A DNA stretch of 64,000 bases from Desulfovibrio sp. DV (GTDB lineage Bacteria; Desulfobacterota; Desulfovibrionia; Desulfovibrionales; Desulfovibrionaceae), in the NCBI RefSeq assembly GCF_001936595.1, contig NZ_MLBG01000002.1, positions 1-64,000 on the forward strand. Direction: 5' to 3'. Below the pieces are notes generated by a model. The model was not told the DNA's origin and ran no database searches. It saw nothing but the letters and a program-made list of their open reading frames with translations. Position numbers and translations under genes: made by a program. Shown here one piece after another: positions 1-8,932 of the stretch. The first letter of the stretch is position 1; each line of letters begins with the position of its first letter.

Positions 1-12
1 CTGGTTGCCCAT
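1..12 (-). CDS. start of a gene running off the window edge
   Basis: Only the first four codons (Met-Gly-Asn-Gln) are visible. A strong ribosome binding site, GGGGAGG, lies six bases before the ATG on the minus strand (about positions 19-25). The gene would follow the SGNH hydrolase gene in the same direction with an 18-base gap, so it is probably the next cistron. Nothing can be said about the product. Confidence 0.45.
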
Positions 13-29
13 GGGTGGCCTCCCCGGCG

Positions 30-566
30 TCACATCCGGCTGACGATGAGCTTTTTCCAGAGGGAATAGGCGTTTTTGGTCAGATGGATGCCGTCGTCGG
101 TAAAATTGGAGCCGAGCTTGCCGTCCTCGGCCAGAAACGGATCGTAGATGTCGAGATAGCGCACAAAGCCGTTTTTGCGGTCGCAAAGGGCCCGCAACCG
201 CGCATTGGTGGCCACGATGCCGGCGTTGTCGATGGACTGGCTGCGGGTGGGCAGAATGCTTTGCACGTAAATAAGCGTGTAGGGCGAGATGGTCTGGATG
301 GTGCTTATGATCTTGTCGTAATTGGCCAGGATGCGATCCGGGGCAGCAATTTCGTTGATGCCGATCATGAGAAAGAGTTTGTGCGGCTTTTGGCGGGCAA
401 TGGGCTCGATACGTTTGAGCAGGTCGGCGCTGGTGGAGGACTCCACGCCGCTGACGAAGATCTTTTGGGGCTGGTCGAAGAGATTATAGATTTCCCAACC
501 CTTGGTGATGCTGTCGCCGCAAAAGACGATCTGCATGGCGAGCAGGACGGGAAGGGCGGGGTTCAC
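30..566 (-). CDS. SGNH/GDSL-type hydrolase
   Basis: A small SGNH-fold esterase or lipase-like protein of about 178 residues. The nucleophile block FCGDSITKG is near the N-terminus, a GINE block matches the conserved Gly/Asn oxyanion region, and DDGIHLT near the C-terminus carries the catalytic Asp and His. I chose the GTG at 566 because GGAGG lies nine bases upstream; an ATG at 536, just before the GDS block, is the alternative and would make a minimal cytoplasmic protein. With the GTG start the first residues are hydrophobic but lack the positive charge of a signal peptide. It follows lysA after a perfect inverted repeat. The substrate is unknown. Confidence 0.8.
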   Translation of the reverse strand: MNPALPVLLAMQIVFCGDSITKGWEIYNLFDQPQKIFVSGVESSTSADLLKRIEPIARQKPHKLFLMIGINEIAAPDRILANYDKIISTIQTISPYTLIYVQSILPTRSQSIDNAGIVATNARLRALCDRKNGFVRYLDIYDPFLAEDGKLGSNFTDDGIHLTKNAYSLWKKLIVSRM

Positions 567-656
567 GCTCGGTACCCTCCAACCGATGGCGATGTCGGCC
601 AGTGTTGGTTGCGCAGCTGCGGCGGGCAGGCTGTCGGACACATCCGGTCAAGGCGT

Positions 657-685
657 GGCGGCGGCCCCAAAGAGAGGCCGCCGCC
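657..685 (-). terminator. GC-rich hairpin after lysA
   Basis: A perfect 10-base inverted repeat (GGCGGCGGCC / GGCCGCCGCC) with a nine-base loop begins about 20 bases after the lysA stop. There is no T-run after it on either strand, so it may be a weak or Rho-assisted terminator, or an mRNA-stabilising hairpin separating lysA from the downstream SGNH gene. Confidence 0.5.
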
Positions 686-704
686 GACTCATCAGGCCGT
701 GGGA

Positions 705-1943
705 TCAGCGTTCCAGGGCAATGAGGTCGTCGTAGCTCTCGCGGCGGCGGGCCACGATGACCTCATCGCCGTCAACCAGAATCTCAGCCGCCCGGGGGCG
801 GGAGTTGTAGTTCGAGGACATGGTGAAGCCGTAGGCGCCGGCCGAGTACACGGCCAGCAGTTCGCCCGGGGCCACGGCCGGCAGATTGCGGTCGCGGGCC
901 AGGAAGTCGCCGGATTCGCAGATGGGGCCGACCACATCCACGTTGAGTTCGGGACGGTGGGCCGGGCGCACCTCGCGGATGGCGTGGTAGGAATCATACA
1001 GCGAAGGCCGGATCAGGTCGTTCATACCCGCGTCGACAATGATGAAATCCTTGCTCGGCGTTTTTTTGGTGTAGACCGCCTCGGTGACCAGGATGCCGGC
1101 ATTGCCGACGATGACCCGGCCGGGTTCGAGGATGAGGGTGATGGGCAGATCGCCGAGCACCTTGGTCAGGGCCTGGCCGAACTCGCTTGGGTGCGGCGGC
1201 TCCTCCTCGTTGTACTGGATGCCAAGGCCGCCGCCGAGGTCGAGGTAGGTGGTCTCGATGCCCATGGCGGTCAGTTTGTCCCGGAAGGCCAGGATCTTGT
1301 CCAGGGCTTCGAGGAAGGGTGAAATGGAGGTGAGCTGGGAGCCGATGTGGCAGTCAATGCCGATCGGGGTCACACCCGGCAGCTCCATGGCCTTGGCGTA
1401 GGCGGCCAGGGAATGCTCGATATCCAGGCCGAATTTGTTCTTTTTAAGGCCCGTGGAGATGTAGGGATGGGTCTTGGGATCCACGTCGGGGTTGATGCGA
1501 ATGCTCACCTTGGCCGTCTTGCCCAGGCGGGTGGCAATGGCGCTTAACCGCTCCAGTTCGCCGGTGGACTCCACGTTGAACATGAGGATGCCGGCGGTGA
1601 GCGCCTCTTCGATCTCCTTGGCCCGCTTGCCCACGCCCGAATAGACGATCTTGGCCGGATCGACGCCGGCGGCCAGGGCGCGATACAGTTCGCCGCCGGA
1701 GACAATGTCCATGCCGGCACCCTGGGCGGCCAGGGTTTTGAGCACCGACAGGTTGGAATTGGCCTTGACCGAATAGCAGGTGAGATGCGGCAGACCGGCA
1801 AAGGCCGAATCAAAGGCCGTGAAATGGCGGCGCAGGGTGGCAGCGCTGTAGACGTAGAGCGGGGTGCCGTAGGCAGCGACCAGGGTCGAGACAGGCACGT
1901 CTTCGGCGTACAGTTCGTCGCCCCGGTACTCGAAATGATGCAT
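705..1943 (-). CDS. lysA: diaminopimelate decarboxylase
   Basis: PLP-dependent enzyme that converts meso-diaminopimelate to L-lysine, the last step of the diaminopimelate pathway. The 412-residue length is normal. Visible are the PLP lysine block CYSVKANSN near residue 57, the glycine-rich phosphate loop LDLGGGLGIQY, the EPGR motif, and CESGDFLA carrying the Cys and Glu that complete the partner active site. Start at ATG 1943: AAGGAG sits nine bases upstream and overlaps the mutS stop codon, so lysA is translationally coupled to mutS 13 bases away. An in-frame upstream extension would enter mutS and was not used. Confidence 0.97.
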   Translation of the reverse strand: MHHFEYRGDELYAEDVPVSTLVAAYGTPLYVYSAATLRRHFTAFDSAFAGLPHLTCYSVKANSNLSVLKTLAAQGAGMDIVSGGELYRALAAGVDPAKIVYSGVGKRAKEIEEALTAGILMFNVESTGELERLSAIATRLGKTAKVSIRINPDVDPKTHPYISTGLKKNKFGLDIEHSLAAYAKAMELPGVTPIGIDCHIGSQLTSISPFLEALDKILAFRDKLTAMGIETTYLDLGGGLGIQYNEEEPPHPSEFGQALTKVLGDLPITLILEPGRVIVGNAGILVTEAVYTKKTPSKDFIIVDAGMNDLIRPSLYDSYHAIREVRPAHRPELNVDVVGPICESGDFLARDRNLPAVAPGELLAVYSAGAYGFTMSSNYNSRPRAAEILVDGDEVIVARRRESYDDLIALER

Positions 1944-1956
1944 GGTGAAAATCTCC

Positions 1957-4599
1957 TTAGCAGGCATTGCCGCCATAGCGGCCTTTCCAGTCGCAAAGCA
2001 GGGTCAGAGCCTCAAGGGGCGTCATCCGGTCTAGTTCGAGGCGCGACAGTTCGTCAAGAAGCAGGCCGGCGGTTTGCGGCATGTCCGGGGTGTGCGGTCC
2101 GGCCTCGGCCGGCGGCACGGCAAAAAGTCCGGGCAGCGAGGGTTGGCCCCGTTCCCGCGAGGCCCGGCCATCGCGAGCCGGATCGCGGCTGCGCTCCAGT
2201 TCTTCCAGGAGTTCCCTGGCCCGTTTGACCACGTTGCGCGGCACCCCGGCCAGCCGGGCCACTTCCACGCCGTAGCTGCGGTCGGCCGGTCCGGGGAGCA
2301 GGCGGCGCAGGAAAATGATGTCGCCCTTCCATTCCTTGACCGCGATATTGAAGTTGCGAAGCCCGGGCAGCCGGCCTTCCAGGGCGGTCAGCTCATGGTA
2401 GTGGGTGGCAAAAAGGGTGCGTACGCCCTGGCCGTCGTCGCGGTTGCACAGTTCCTCGACAACGGCCCAGGCCAGGGCCAGTCCGTCGAAGGTGGCTGTG
2501 CCGCGTCCGATCTCATCTAAAATGACCAGACTGCGTTTGCCGGCTTGGCGCAGGATGCGGGCGGTTTCCATCATTTCCACCATGAAGGTGGACTGGCCCT
2601 GGGCCAGATTGTCCGAGGCCCCGACCCGGCAAAAGACCCGGTCCACCAGACCGATGGCGGCCTTGGCCGCCGGTACGAAGGAGCCGATCTGGGCCAGGAT
2701 GGCGATGATGGCGGTCTGGCGCAGCACCGTCGATTTTCCGGCCATGTTGGGACCGGTTATGAGGAGCACCTTGGTGGCTTCGTCAAGGCTGACGTCGTTT
2801 GGGATGTAGTTGCCAACGCCCTGGACAGCCTCGACCACGGGATGGCGGCCGGAACGGATGGTGATGGCCAGGCCGGTATGGAGTTCCGGCCGGGTCCAGT
2901 CGCCAATGACGGCGGCCTCGGCCAGCCCCTGCCAGACGTCGAAACGGGCCACCCGGGCGGCGGTGTCCATGACGCGCTCGCGAAGGGCGGCGATATGGTC
3001 GCGCAGTTCACGGAACAGATTGTATTCCAGGGTTTTGCGTTTTTCCCCGGAGGCCAGGATCTTTTCTTCGAGGGTTTTGAGCGTGGGCGTGACGTAGCGT
3101 TCGCAGTTGGCCAGGGTCTGGCGGCGCTCGAAATGGGCCGGGGGGTAGCCGGCGGATTTGGTCAGCTCGAAATAATAGCCAAAGACCCGGTTGTAGCCGA
3201 GCTTGAGCTTGGGCAGACTGCCGTCGGCCTGTTCCTGGGCCAGGAGCTCCTGGAGCTTTTGCTCTCCGTGCTCGGCCAGATCAAGCAACTCGTCGAGTTC
3301 GGGATGGTAGCCGGGCCGAAAAAGTCCACCCTCGGTGACGAGCACCGGCGGCGAATCGACCAGGGCGCGCGCAAGCAGCTGACAGACGTCTTCGAGGTCG
3401 TCCCAGCCCGAGAGGAGATCGGTCGTCGCCTTGGGCGCTTGGGCATTGGCCGCGGCCAGCAGCGTGCGCAACCGGGGCAGGGCGGCCAGGGACTGGCGCA
3501 GGGCCGTGAAGTCGCGCGGCACGGCCCGGCCGAGAAAGATGCGGGTAATAAGCCGCTCCAGGTCGTAGACCCCGGCCAGGGCTTCGCGGCTCTCCCGGCG
3601 AAGGCCCTCGTCCTCGACAAAAAGGGCCACTGCGGCCTGAGTGTCGTGGATGGGGGCCAGATCAAGCCAGGGCTGGCGCAGCATGGTTTCCAGGAGCCGC
3701 CCGCCCATGGGCGTCTGGGTCCGGTCCAGGACATGCCATAAGGTGCCCTGGCCCTTGCGGCCGTCCAGGCGGCGAAAGATTTCGAGATTGCGCTCGGTGA
3801 CCTCGTCAAGGAGCATATGCCGGCCGAGGTTTACGGGCTTAAATGGAGCCAAATGGCCCAGGTCGCGCATGTAGGTGGCGCTTAAAAAGGTCAAAAGCGC
3901 GCCCATGGCCCGCACGAGTTGGGGCTTGTCGCTGCAGTCAAGTGCGGCCAGATCGGCCACGGACTGGGCCGAGAGCACCTTGTCGCGGCCGGCGGCGAAA
4001 TCGAAATGGGGCCGCAGGGGAACGCGGGTGATCTGCACCCCGGAAAGGGGCGTTTCGCGCGGCGGCACAAGACCGTCCGGCAACAGCAGTTCCCGGGGGC
4101 CGATCTTGGCCGTCCACTGCCACAACCGGGCGGCGTCGCGGGAAAAGAGCCCGGACCATTCGCCGGTGGAGCAGTCCACCCAGGCCAGTCCGCCGGCCCG
4201 TTCGTCGTGGTCATAATACAAAGCGGCCAGGAAATTGTGTTCCTTGGCCTTGAGGTTGCCGTCTTCGACCGCCGTGCCCGGGGTAAGCACCCTGGTGACG
4301 GCCCGTTTGACCAGCCCCTTGGCCTGCTTGGGGTCTTCGATCTGGTCACACACGGCCACGGAAAAACCGCGCTCGAGCAGCACGGTCAGATACCCCTCGG
4401 CGGCGTGGTGGGGCACGCCGCACATGGGGATCGGGGATTCGGCCCCGGGGTTGCGCGTGGTCAGGGTGATTTGCAGTTCCCGGGCCGCCGTATGGGCGTC
4501 CTCGAAGAACAACTCGTAGAAATCCCCCATGCGGTAAAACAGCAGCGCATCCGGATGCTCGGACTTGGCGCGCAGATACTGCTCCAGCATGGGGGTCAT
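1957..4599 (-). CDS. mutS: DNA mismatch repair protein MutS
   Basis: Mismatch recognition ATPase of methyl-independent or MutL-dependent repair. As started here it has 880 residues, typical of the family. The N-terminal mismatch-binding block is FYRMGDFYELFFEDA, with the wedge Phe and Glu of the F-x-E motif. The C-terminal ABC-type ATPase has Walker A GPNMAGKST, Walker B LVILDEIGRGT, and the ATHYHEL signature. Near the end PSLPGLF resembles the linker before the tetramerisation tail. ATG 4599 is preceded by GGGGGA at a good distance; a TTG at 4623 would add eight residues. It is mid-operon, between a LapA-domain gene and lysA. Confidence 0.97.
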   Translation of the reverse strand: MTPMLEQYLRAKSEHPDALLFYRMGDFYELFFEDAHTAARELQITLTTRNPGAESPIPMCGVPHHAAEGYLTVLLERGFSVAVCDQIEDPKQAKGLVKRAVTRVLTPGTAVEDGNLKAKEHNFLAALYYDHDERAGGLAWVDCSTGEWSGLFSRDAARLWQWTAKIGPRELLLPDGLVPPRETPLSGVQITRVPLRPHFDFAAGRDKVLSAQSVADLAALDCSDKPQLVRAMGALLTFLSATYMRDLGHLAPFKPVNLGRHMLLDEVTERNLEIFRRLDGRKGQGTLWHVLDRTQTPMGGRLLETMLRQPWLDLAPIHDTQAAVALFVEDEGLRRESREALAGVYDLERLITRIFLGRAVPRDFTALRQSLAALPRLRTLLAAANAQAPKATTDLLSGWDDLEDVCQLLARALVDSPPVLVTEGGLFRPGYHPELDELLDLAEHGEQKLQELLAQEQADGSLPKLKLGYNRVFGYYFELTKSAGYPPAHFERRQTLANCERYVTPTLKTLEEKILASGEKRKTLEYNLFRELRDHIAALRERVMDTAARVARFDVWQGLAEAAVIGDWTRPELHTGLAITIRSGRHPVVEAVQGVGNYIPNDVSLDEATKVLLITGPNMAGKSTVLRQTAIIAILAQIGSFVPAAKAAIGLVDRVFCRVGASDNLAQGQSTFMVEMMETARILRQAGKRSLVILDEIGRGTATFDGLALAWAVVEELCNRDDGQGVRTLFATHYHELTALEGRLPGLRNFNIAVKEWKGDIIFLRRLLPGPADRSYGVEVARLAGVPRNVVKRARELLEELERSRDPARDGRASRERGQPSLPGLFAVPPAEAGPHTPDMPQTAGLLLDELSRLELDRMTPLEALTLLCDWKGRYGGNAC

Positions 4600-4635
4600 C
4601 TTGAAATCCCCCACGGCAGACAAGGTCGGGCCGGC

Positions 4636-5025
4636 CTAGGCTTCGGCCTTTTTGGCCGGCTCGGCCATGGCCGCGGCCGGGCTCACCGTGGGCGCGGCAG
4701 CGACGTAGCTCGGCGGCGTGGCAACGGTGGATTTTTTCTGCTGGGCCATCTGTTTTTCCAGGGCGTTGACCTTGTTTTGCAGGCTGCGCATTCCGGCGGC
4801 CAGGCGAACCTTCTCGGCCAGGAAGTAGAGGGTGCAAAACAGGCCGCCGGCCACAAAGCTGAGCAGCAGCACGACATAGAAGGGAACCCCGGGGGTCTGG
4901 ACCTGGTAGCCGAAGGCACCGAGTTTGAGCAGCAGCGGGGTTTCTAAAATGGCGGTGTTCTGCACGAAAAAGAGCATGCAGACGAAGAAGAAAGCCAGCA
5001 GGAAAAGCACTTTGATCACGCGCAT
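4636..5025 (-). CDS. LapA-domain inner-membrane protein
   Basis: A 129-residue protein with two membrane segments (about residues 3-25 and 45-70), then a short predicted coiled coil (MRSLQNKVNALEKQM) and an Ala/Pro-rich tail. The order matches LapA/DUF1049 proteins, which in E. coli act with LapB in control of lipopolysaccharide synthesis; whether it does so here is not shown. The start is well supported by AAGGAGG seven bases before ATG 5025. It lies between the HIT gene and mutS, 13 bases after the HIT stop, with no functional link to either. Confidence 0.82.
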   Translation of the reverse strand: MRVIKVLFLLAFFFVCMLFFVQNTAILETPLLLKLGAFGYQVQTPGVPFYVVLLLSFVAGGLFCTLYFLAEKVRLAAGMRSLQNKVNALEKQMAQQKKSTVATPPSYVAAAPTVSPAAAMAEPAKKAEA

Positions 5026-5038
5026 CGAGGCCTCCTTG

Positions 5039-5539
5039 TCACGACGTGACGGTTGCGAGGTAATCCGAAAAAAACGGTACGAGCCGGTCGTAAGTGGAAA
5101 CGAGCAACTGCGGCATGACCCGCGTTTCGCTAAAAACAGCCATGAACGAAGAGTCGCCGTTCCACCGGGGCACCATCTGGTAGTGCAGGTGGGCGGCGAT
5201 GCCGGAGCCGGCGGCTTCGCCCAGGTTAAGGCCGATATTGATGCCCTGGGGCTTCATGCACTCTTTGATCACCCGGGTGCAGTAGGCAAGGCCCCTGGTC
5301 AATTCCAGGTTTTCCTCCCCCGAAAGCTCCGTCAGACAGCGGGCATGACGCAAGGGGGTGACCATGAGGTGGCCGGAATTATAGGGAAATTTGTTCATGA
5401 TCACGAAGCTGTACCGCCCCCGGGCCAGCACCAGCCGCTCCCGATCCTCGTCCCGGGTCTGGGGCAGGCAGAACACGCAGGCATCGGGCTTGGGTCCGAG
5501 AATATAATCCATGCGCCACGGCGCCCACAACACATCCAT
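5039..5539 (-). CDS. HIT-family nucleotide hydrolase or phosphorylase-like protein
   Basis: A 166-residue histidine-triad protein. The active-site block is HLHYQMVPRWNGD, that is His-x-His-x-Gln followed by the PRWNGD tail seen in Ap4A-phosphorylase-like HIT proteins; the third position is Gln, not His. A CVFC pair at about residues 22-25 is the usual partial zinc site. The early block WAPWRMDYI is also typical of this branch. The expected role is cleavage of dinucleoside polyphosphates or nucleotide conjugates. ATG 5539 shares its A with the stop of the upstream gene (TGATG), which indicates coupling; a TTG one codon earlier is possible. Confidence 0.88.
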   Translation of the reverse strand: MDVLWAPWRMDYILGPKPDACVFCLPQTRDEDRERLVLARGRYSFVIMNKFPYNSGHLMVTPLRHARCLTELSGEENLELTRGLAYCTRVIKECMKPQGINIGLNLGEAAGSGIAAHLHYQMVPRWNGDSSFMAVFSETRVMPQLLVSTYDRLVPFFSDYLATVTS

Positions 5540-6036
5540 CAAGACGACCCCGCATGATCCTTGCCGGTCAGAAGGGACTTGACCAGGGAAACCGCCTGCT
5601 GCGGTGTTGCGGCCGGCACAACGCCGGCCAGCGTATCGAAATGTCCCAGGACCACGACCGGACGCCCGATCTTAAGCGCCAGCCCGATTTCCGAAAGCGT
5701 TCCGGCTCCGCCGGAAACAGCCACCGTTGCCTCGCCGTTTTTGACCACCAGCACGTTTCGGGCGATGCCAAGGCCGGTGACGACAGGCACATCCACAAAC
5801 GGGTTGGCGGCTGCCGCGTCGTCGCCGGGCAGGATGCCGATGGTGTCGCCGCCGGCCTCTTTGGCCCCCTGGCAAACAGCCGTCATCACGCCGCCAAGGC
5901 CTCCGCACACGACCGTAAAGCCGCTGTCGGCCAACAGGGCACCAAGCGTGCGGGCCGTCTCGTAAAGAGCCGGGTCGCAGGTGCCTGCGCCGATGACCGA
6001 AACCCGCCTGGGCCGTTGCTCGTTCATGTCCGCCAT
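5539..6036 (-). CDS. TIGR00725-type Rossmann protein, LOG-like
   Basis: A 165-residue Rossmann protein of the SLOG superfamily. It shows VVCGGLGGVMTAVCQGAKEA and VSGGAGTLSE, which correspond to the nucleotide-phosphate motifs of lysine-decarboxylase-like/LOG proteins, although the strict PGGxGT is here SGGAGT. Members are loosely annotated as nucleotide-binding or phosphoribohydrolase-like; no substrate is known. It is the first gene of the minus-strand operon and is divergent from uvrC, 107 bases away. ATG 6036 has no strong ribosome binding site; the ATG three codons later is an alternative. Confidence 0.82.
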   Translation of the reverse strand: MADMNEQRPRRVSVIGAGTCDPALYETARTLGALLADSGFTVVCGGLGGVMTAVCQGAKEAGGDTIGILPGDDAAAANPFVDVPVVTGLGIARNVLVVKNGEATVAVSGGAGTLSEIGLALKIGRPVVVLGHFDTLAGVVPAATPQQAVSLVKSLLTGKDHAGSS

Positions 6037-6143
6037 TGCTTACACGCGTCTTTGTCCAAGAGCAAGGGAGCCTTAGCAGTCAGGTGACAACTCCACGTCC
6101 CGGGGCTTGAGTCGACGGGGCCGTCAGGGTAGCATCCCCGCCT

Positions 6144-7982
6144 ATGTTCACCTTTGATCCAAAAAATTTCCCAACGTCCCCAGGCGTTTATTTGATGAAG
6201 GGGAGTCGCGGGAAAATCCTTTACGTTGGCAAAGCAAAAAATCTGCGAGCCCGTCTTTCCTCCTATTTTCGAAACGACGCTGGCCACACCGTCAAGACCA
6301 CGGCCCTGGTGGCGCGCATCGAGGGTGTGGACGTACTCATGACCGCCTCGGAGAAAGAGGCGCTGCTGCTTGAATCGAGCCTGATCAAAAAACACCGGCC
6401 CCGCTACAATGTGGTCCTCAAAGACGATAAGAACTACATTCTTTTCAAGCTCGACAAACGCTCGGCCTTCCCGCGCCTGGCCTTTACCCGCCGCGTCGAG
6501 CGCGACGGCGCAGCCTACTTCGGCCCGTTCACCTCGGCCTCGGCTGCCCGGGCCACCTGGAAGGAACTGGGCCGGGTCTTTCCCCTGCGCAAATGCGGCG
6601 ACCGGGCCCTGGCCAACCGGGTGCGGCCGTGCCTGTACCACTTCATCGGCCAGTGTCTGGCCCCGTGCGTGCTGGCTGTGGATGCCGGGGAATACGGGGC
6701 GCTGGTGCGCCGGGTGGAAGCGTTTTTAACCGGCCGTTCGGCCGAGGTGCTCAAGGCCGTACAGCGGGAGATGGAGCAGGCGGCCGAGGAACTGGCGTTT
6801 GAAAAAGCGGCCGGTTTGCGCGATCTGCTCAGAGCCATGCGCAAGACCGTGGAGGGGCAGGCCACCGTGCTCACCCGGTTGGTGGACATGGATGTGGTCA
6901 ATCTGGCCATTGCCGATTCCGGGGTCGGGCTTTGCGTGCTGTTTGTGCGCCAGGGGCGGCTCCTTGACCGCAAGACGTTTTTTTTCCCAGGCGTGGAAGC
7001 GGGCGAGGCGGTCTCGGCCGCGCTGACGGCCCTCCTGCAGTTCTACCGGCCGGAAAGCTTCATTCCGCCCCGGATCGTGGTTCCCGAAGGCCTGGCTCCG
7101 GGCGGCGGCGAAGGCGAGGCGGCCGGCGACGGGCAGGCCCTGGCTGAAATTCTCGAAGAGCGCCGGGGGATGGCCCTTCGTCTGGGACCGGCCCGGGGCC
7201 GCGAGGAACGCCAGCTTCTGGAGATGGCCGGGGTCAACGCGGCCCGGGCCGCCGAGGAAGCGGCCAAGGCCGCCGAGAACGATATTTTGCCGACCTTGGC
7301 CCGGACTTTCGGCCTGCCCGGTCTGTCGCGCCTGGAAGCCGTGGATGTGTCGCATCTGGGCGGCAAGGGCGTGCGGGTGGGGCTGGTGGTTTTTGAAGAC
7401 GGCGTGGCGAAAAAAAGCGACTACCGGACCTACGCCTTTGCCGAGGCCGAAGGGACGTCGGATGACTACCTGACTCTGGCCGCTTTTGCCGCGAAACGGG
7501 CTGCGGCCGGGCCGCCCTGGCCCGATCTGCTGCTGATCGACGGCGGCAAGGGGCAGCTTGCCGCCGTTGGCCGGGCTCTGGACGAGGCCGGCGTTGGCGG
7601 GGCCTTTGCCCTGGCCTCCATCGCCAAAGGCGACCGTCGTTCCCAAAATGAAATGGATGACGTGATATTTGTGCCGGGCCGCAAAAATCCCCTGGCCCTG
7701 CGCTCGGGATCGCCGGAGCTGCTGTTTTTGCAGCGGGTGCGCGACACGGTCCACGACTATTCCATCGGCCGCCAGCGTCTGGCCCGGAACAAGGCCGGGC
7801 TTGCCAGCGATCTGCTGGCCCTGCCGGGGGTGGGACCGAAGACGGCCAAGCTCCTGTGGGACGCCTTCGGATCGGTGCCGGCCATGCGGGCGGCCTCGCT
7901 CGACGACATTCGGGCCGGGACCGGGCTTGGCCCCGGACGGGCGGCTGTGGTCCTGGCTGCCCTGGCCAGTCTTGGCCATTGA
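6144..7982 (+). CDS. uvrC: excinuclease ABC subunit C
   Basis: Nuclease subunit of UvrABC nucleotide excision repair, making the 3' and 5' incisions around a lesion bound by UvrB. The 612 residues match the family. Domains in order: GIY-YIG endonuclease at the N-terminus (SPGVYLM and ILYVGKAKNLRARL), a Cys-rich linker (RKCGDRAL...CLYHFIGQCLAPC), a UVR motif near residue 200-235 (AEELAFEKAAGLRDLL), the RNase-H-like second nuclease domain (AVDVSHLGG, LLIDGGKGQL) and a C-terminal tandem helix-hairpin-helix (LPGVGPKTAKLL). The ribosome binding site before ATG 6144 is weak. Confidence 0.97.
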   Translation: MFTFDPKNFPTSPGVYLMKGSRGKILYVGKAKNLRARLSSYFRNDAGHTVKTTALVARIEGVDVLMTASEKEALLLESSLIKKHRPRYNVVLKDDKNYILFKLDKRSAFPRLAFTRRVERDGAAYFGPFTSASAARATWKELGRVFPLRKCGDRALANRVRPCLYHFIGQCLAPCVLAVDAGEYGALVRRVEAFLTGRSAEVLKAVQREMEQAAEELAFEKAAGLRDLLRAMRKTVEGQATVLTRLVDMDVVNLAIADSGVGLCVLFVRQGRLLDRKTFFFPGVEAGEAVSAALTALLQFYRPESFIPPRIVVPEGLAPGGGEGEAAGDGQALAEILEERRGMALRLGPARGREERQLLEMAGVNAARAAEEAAKAAENDILPTLARTFGLPGLSRLEAVDVSHLGGKGVRVGLVVFEDGVAKKSDYRTYAFAEAEGTSDDYLTLAAFAAKRAAAGPPWPDLLLIDGGKGQLAAVGRALDEAGVGGAFALASIAKGDRRSQNEMDDVIFVPGRKNPLALRSGSPELLFLQRVRDTVHDYSIGRQRLARNKAGLASDLLALPGVGPKTAKLLWDAFGSVPAMRAASLDDIRAGTGLGPGRAAVVLAALASLGH

Positions 7983-8034
7983 TTTTTTCAAGTTTGTCAG
8001 GAAGTATAGCCGATCTTTTTGGAGTGGAGACCCC

Positions 8035-8721
8035 ATGCCCCTGCAGCAATTCCTGGCCCTGGCCCATGGCATCGAACCCGAGCACCGCTACCGCACGGTC
8101 TACGATGCGGATTTCTCCGTGCTTGTCCCCGGCAAGGAAAGCATCGACCCGGATACGCTGGCCGCTTTTTCCCGCATCGACTTCGCCGGCCGCACGGTGG
8201 TGGACCTCGGCTGCAACTTCGGTTTCTTCACCTTCCAGGCCAGACGCCTGGGCGCGGCCGAGGTGGTGGGGGTGGACCGCGAGTCCCGGGTTCTTGATGG
8301 CTGCGAACTGCTCAAGAGCCATTTTGCCATCGACGGGGTGGCCTTTGCCTGCCACGACATCGACGACCCGGCCTGTTCCCTGCTTTCGCGCCGGTTCGAC
8401 ATTGCCATGCTCGTGGAATTTATCGGCAAAACATTTATTCTGGAAAATCGGGTGGGGCCGGCCCTGGCCTTTCTGGAGCGCCTGTCCGATCGGGAACTGA
8501 TCGTGTCGGTGCAAAAGATCTACTGGATCAGGAAGGAGCTCGGCACCACGCCCGAGAAGCTCAAAGAACTGTATCCGGCCAAGTACATCGTTGGCGGCGA
8601 TTTTTTGCTGCTTGACTACGTCTGCGACGCCCTGGGCCCGCGCTGGCGCATGGAGGCTTTGTCCCCCATGGTAGACGGCTACGAAAAACCGCGCAAATTC
8701 CTGCGCTTCGTACCGGCCTGA
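8035..8721 (+). CDS. class I SAM-dependent methyltransferase
   Basis: A 228-residue methyltransferase with motif I VVDLGCNFGFFTFQ near residue 60 and the acidic end of strand 2 at VVGVDRE. Length and motif resemble small-molecule or tRNA-wobble-type (CmoB-like, DUF1698) enzymes, but I see nothing that fixes the substrate. ATG 8035 is preceded by GGAGTGGAG; frames upstream run into uvrC and were discarded. It lies 52 bases after uvrC and four bases before the YwbE-like gene, so all three may be co-transcribed. Confidence 0.85.
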   Translation: MPLQQFLALAHGIEPEHRYRTVYDADFSVLVPGKESIDPDTLAAFSRIDFAGRTVVDLGCNFGFFTFQARRLGAAEVVGVDRESRVLDGCELLKSHFAIDGVAFACHDIDDPACSLLSRRFDIAMLVEFIGKTFILENRVGPALAFLERLSDRELIVSVQKIYWIRKELGTTPEKLKELYPAKYIVGGDFLLLDYVCDALGPRWRMEALSPMVDGYEKPRKFLRFVPA

Positions 8722-8725
8722 CGCC

Positions 8726-8932
8726 ATGGCCGATCCTACCAAACGGGCCGACATCCGGCCCGGGCTGGCCGTGGCCATCGTGCTTAAAAAAGACCAGCGC
8801 ACCGGAGTGCTCACCCGGGGCGTGGTCAAGGATCTGCTGACCAAGTCCCCGGTCCATACCCGGGGCATCAAGGTGCGCCTCACCGATGGCCAGGTCGGCC
8901 GGGTGCACCAGATTCTCGACCAGCCCGCCTGA
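8726..8932 (+). CDS. YwbE family protein (DUF2196)
   Basis: A 68-residue basic protein. Sequence such as IRPGLAVAIVLKKDQRTG and the later HTRGIKVRL matches the YwbE family, named for Bacillus YwbE and of unknown biochemical function. The family is usually 60-70 residues, so it is complete. It begins four bases after the methyltransferase stop. Its last 53 bases overlap the end of the convergent exporter gene on the minus strand. Confidence 0.88.
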   Translation: MADPTKRADIRPGLAVAIVLKKDQRTGVLTRGVVKDLLTKSPVHTRGIKVRLTDGQVGRVHQILDQPA